The translations under genes and the position numbers were made by a program. Under the pieces are notes generated by a model. That model had not been told where the DNA came from and did no database searches. It was given only the letters and a program-made list of their open reading frames with translations. From positions 1 through 7,469 of the forward strand of contig UQTN01000098.1 in NCBI GenBank assembly GCA_900543945.1: DNA of 7,469 bases, written 5' to 3'. Source of the DNA: an uncultured Collinsella sp. (lineage in GTDB: Bacteria; Actinomycetota; Coriobacteriia; Coriobacteriales; Coriobacteriaceae). This document shows positions 6,016 through 7,469 of this stretch, one piece after another (the first letter of the stretch is position 1; the number at the start of each line of letters is the position of its first letter).

Positions 6016-6054
6016 GACGCAGGCTCCTTTCGGATCGATCGTGCTGGTTGATGT

Positions 6055-6089
6055 ACCGTGAGCCATCGTATCACGCGCGGGCTCACGGT
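6055..6089. promoter_or_regulatory. Dyad around a candidate aminopeptidase-gene promoter
   Basis: Perfect ten-base arms ACCGTGAGCC (6055-6064) and GGCTCACGGT (6080-6089) flank a 15-base centre. The centre, read on the minus strand, contains TGATACGAT, an extended -10 motif (-10 hexamer at 6065-6070), about 50 bases before the aminopeptidase start. No clear -35 is seen. The arrangement could be an operator overlapping a promoter or a hairpin in the 5' leader. Both readings are inferred. Confidence 0.4.
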
Positions 6090-6133
6090 GGCGGGGGAGC
6101 TTGATGTGAGGTGGCCGCGGGGCGGGGAGCGTG

Positions 6134-6139
6134 TAAACT
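6134..6139 (+). promoter_or_regulatory. Weak candidate -10 box for polA
   Basis: TAAACT lies 42 bases before the polA start. It matches the consensus at 4 of 6 positions, and the -35 position holds only GC-rich sequence. This is the best A/T-rich spot in the region and no more than that. Confidence 0.25.
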
Positions 6140-6181
6140 GGAGTGAGCAAACCGTGCCCAGCCTAAAGCGAGGTATTCAAT

Positions 6182-7469
6182 ATGTCTGAAAAGCGCCGCA
6201 CCTTTGCCGTTATCGACGGCAACTCGCTCATGCATCGCGCCTTCCACGCCGTGCCGCCGACCATGAACGCGCCGGACGGTCGCCCCACCAACGCGATCTT
6301 TGGCTTTCTGAACATGTTTCTCAAGATGATCGACGCCTTTAACCCCGACGGCGTCGTCGTGGCGTTTGACAAGGGCAAGCCGCGCGTGCGTATGGAGATG
6401 CTGCCGCAGTATAAGGCGCAGCGTCCGCCCATGGACCCCGATCTGCACGCGCAGTTCCCTATGATCAAGGAGCTGCTCGCCGCGCTCAACGTGCCGATTC
6501 TGCAGTCCGAGGGCTGGGAAGGCGATGACATCCTGGGTACTATGGCGCGCCTGGGCGAGCAGGCCGGCTGTGACATGCTGCTGGTGACCGGTGATCGCGA
6601 CATGTATCAGCTTGTTACCGAGCACGTCAACGTGGTCTCGACCCGTAAGGGCCTGTCCGACGTGGCGATCATGACGCCCGAGAGCGTGGACGATCTGTAT
6701 CACGGCATTACGCCGGCGCTCGTGCCCGACTTTTATGGTCTGAAGGGCGACACGTCCGATAACATCCCCGGCGTGCCGGGCATCGGCCCCAAAAAGGCGA
6801 GCTCGCTCATTGCGCAGTACGGTAGCCTGGACGAGGTCATCGCACACGCCGACGAGGTCAAGGGCAAGATGGGCGAAAACCTGCGCGCACACATCGACGA
6901 CGCGCTGCTGAGCCGTAAGGTGGCGACCATCCGCACCGATGCGCCCGTTGAGCTCGATTTTGAGGCGACGTCCTTCCCGGCGTTTTCTGCCGATGAGGTT
7001 TCCGCGGCGCTGGGTACGCTTGGTATCACCGCCATGCAGAACCGTTTCTTGGCGTTGATCGGCGGCGAGGGCGGGGTTGCTGCCGCTGCTAGCACGTTTG
7101 AGATGCCCACGATTGAGCGCACCGCTGCCGGCGATGCCGAGGCGCTTGCTGCCGTGGCGTCCGAGGTTGCCCGTGCGATCGAGGCGGGCGAGTGGGTCGC
7201 CGCCGTGGTGGACGATGACAGGGAAGAGGGCGCGCTCTTTGGGCTGACGCGCACGCTGTGGTTGGCGACGTCCAAGGGCCTGTTTGCGCTCGAGGAGGGC
7301 GACAGCGGTGCGGCGGCTGAGGTTGAGGGCTTCAACTTCGTCCACGGCGTAATCCACGGTGTGCTTGCGCGCCTGTTTATGGAGGGCCGCGTGGCGAGTC
7401 CGGATACGAAGGCGCTGCTGCATGAGCTTTCGCCCATCGATTCTTCCGAGTCCGAGCTCATGGACCCGC
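6182..7469 (+). CDS. polA: DNA polymerase I, N-terminal part (3' end outside window)
   Basis: PolA fills gaps and removes RNA primers during lagging-strand synthesis and excision repair. The ATG at 6182 has a modest GAGG (6169-6172) nine bases upstream. The frame then stays open to the window edge, giving 429 codons of an expected 850-900. Residues 1 to about 290 form the 5'-3' exonuclease (FEN-like) domain: VIDGNSLMHRAF at 10-21 (Asp12), VVAFDKGKPRVR at 59-70 (Asp63), the YKAQRPP motif at 77-83, EGWEGDDILG at 110-119, VTGDRDMYQL at 135-144 (Asp138, Asp140), GLKGDTSDNIPG at 186-197 (Asp190, Asp193), and a helix-hairpin-helix GVPGIGPKKA at 197-206. Metal-binding acids appear intact. Residues from about 310 on should be the 3'-5' exonuclease-like domain, but the expected DxE motif is not seen, suggesting no proofreading. 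The polymerase domain lies beyond the window. Confidence 0.97.
   Translation, partial: MSEKRRTFAVIDGNSLMHRAFHAVPPTMNAPDGRPTNAIFGFLNMFLKMIDAFNPDGVVVAFDKGKPRVRMEMLPQYKAQRPPMDPDLHAQFPMIKELLAALNVPILQSEGWEGDDILGTMARLGEQAGCDMLLVTGDRDMYQLVTEHVNVVSTRKGLSDVAIMTPESVDDLYHGITPALVPDFYGLKGDTSDNIPGVPGIGPKKASSLIAQYGSLDEVIAHADEVKGKMGENLRAHIDDALLSRKVATIRTDAPVELDFEATSFPAFSADEVSAALGTLGITAMQNRFLALIGGEGGVAAAASTFEMPTIERTAAGDAEALAAVASEVARAIEAGEWVAAVVDDDREEGALFGLTRTLWLATSKGLFALEEGDSGAAAEVEGFNFVHGVIHGVLARLFMEGRVASPDTKALLHELSPIDSSESELMDP

Noticed and set aside
4540..6051. Plus-strand open frame of 503 codons opposite the aminopeptidase gene
   Set aside because: It starts inside the palindrome and covers the well-conserved M18 gene in antisense. 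It is a codon-bias shadow.
6083..7461. Minus-strand open frames of 446 and 242 codons opposite polA
   Set aside because: The plus-strand frame is unmistakably polA. The minus frames are His/Arg- or Ser/Ala-rich shadows without ribosome sites.
1..7469. tRNA, rRNA, transposase, integrase, toxin-antitoxin or defence genes
   Set aside because: I saw no tRNA or rRNA signature, and every well-supported frame belongs to the genes listed. The stretch looks like ordinary core chromosome.

Overview
This 7.5 kb stretch is GC-rich, gene-dense bacterial chromosome. The gene types, compact spacing, strong AGGAG-type ribosome binding sites and intergenic palindromes suggest a high-GC Gram-positive of the Coriobacteriia, possibly Collinsella-like. 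That assignment is an impression from sequence style, not a computed result. The window holds seven genes, two of them cut by its edges.

Layout: (1) the 3' end of a GDSL/SGNH-type esterase gene (+), followed by a 243-base spacer with a terminator-like hairpin, two copies of a palindromic element in opposite orientation, and a strong rho-independent terminator; (2) thiD (-) and thiC (-), with a TPP riboswitch and a likely promoter in front of thiC, and a hairpin plus a TATAAT box between the two genes; (3) a divergent gene (+) for an unrecognised 171-residue single-pass membrane protein; (4) yaaA (-), a peroxide-stress protein family member; (5) a 67-base near-perfect palindrome; (6) an M18 metallo-aminopeptidase (-); (7) the first 429 codons of polA (+), divergent from the aminopeptidase and running off the right edge.

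The only clear functional unit is the thiamine pair. ThiC makes hydroxymethylpyrimidine phosphate from aminoimidazole ribotide, and ThiD phosphorylates it to the diphosphate that is joined to the thiazole. The TPP aptamer includes the thiC Shine-Dalgarno sequence, which points to direct translational shut-off when TPP is plentiful. The thiazole branch and ThiE are not in this window. The other genes are ordinary housekeeping functions without an evident shared pathway.

I do not see a novel multi-gene system such as a defence island, mobile element, CRISPR array or biosynthetic cluster. The points most worth a second look are the intergenic palindromes, the riboswitch architecture, the unknown membrane protein sharing thiC's control region, and the apparently degenerate proofreading domain of PolA.
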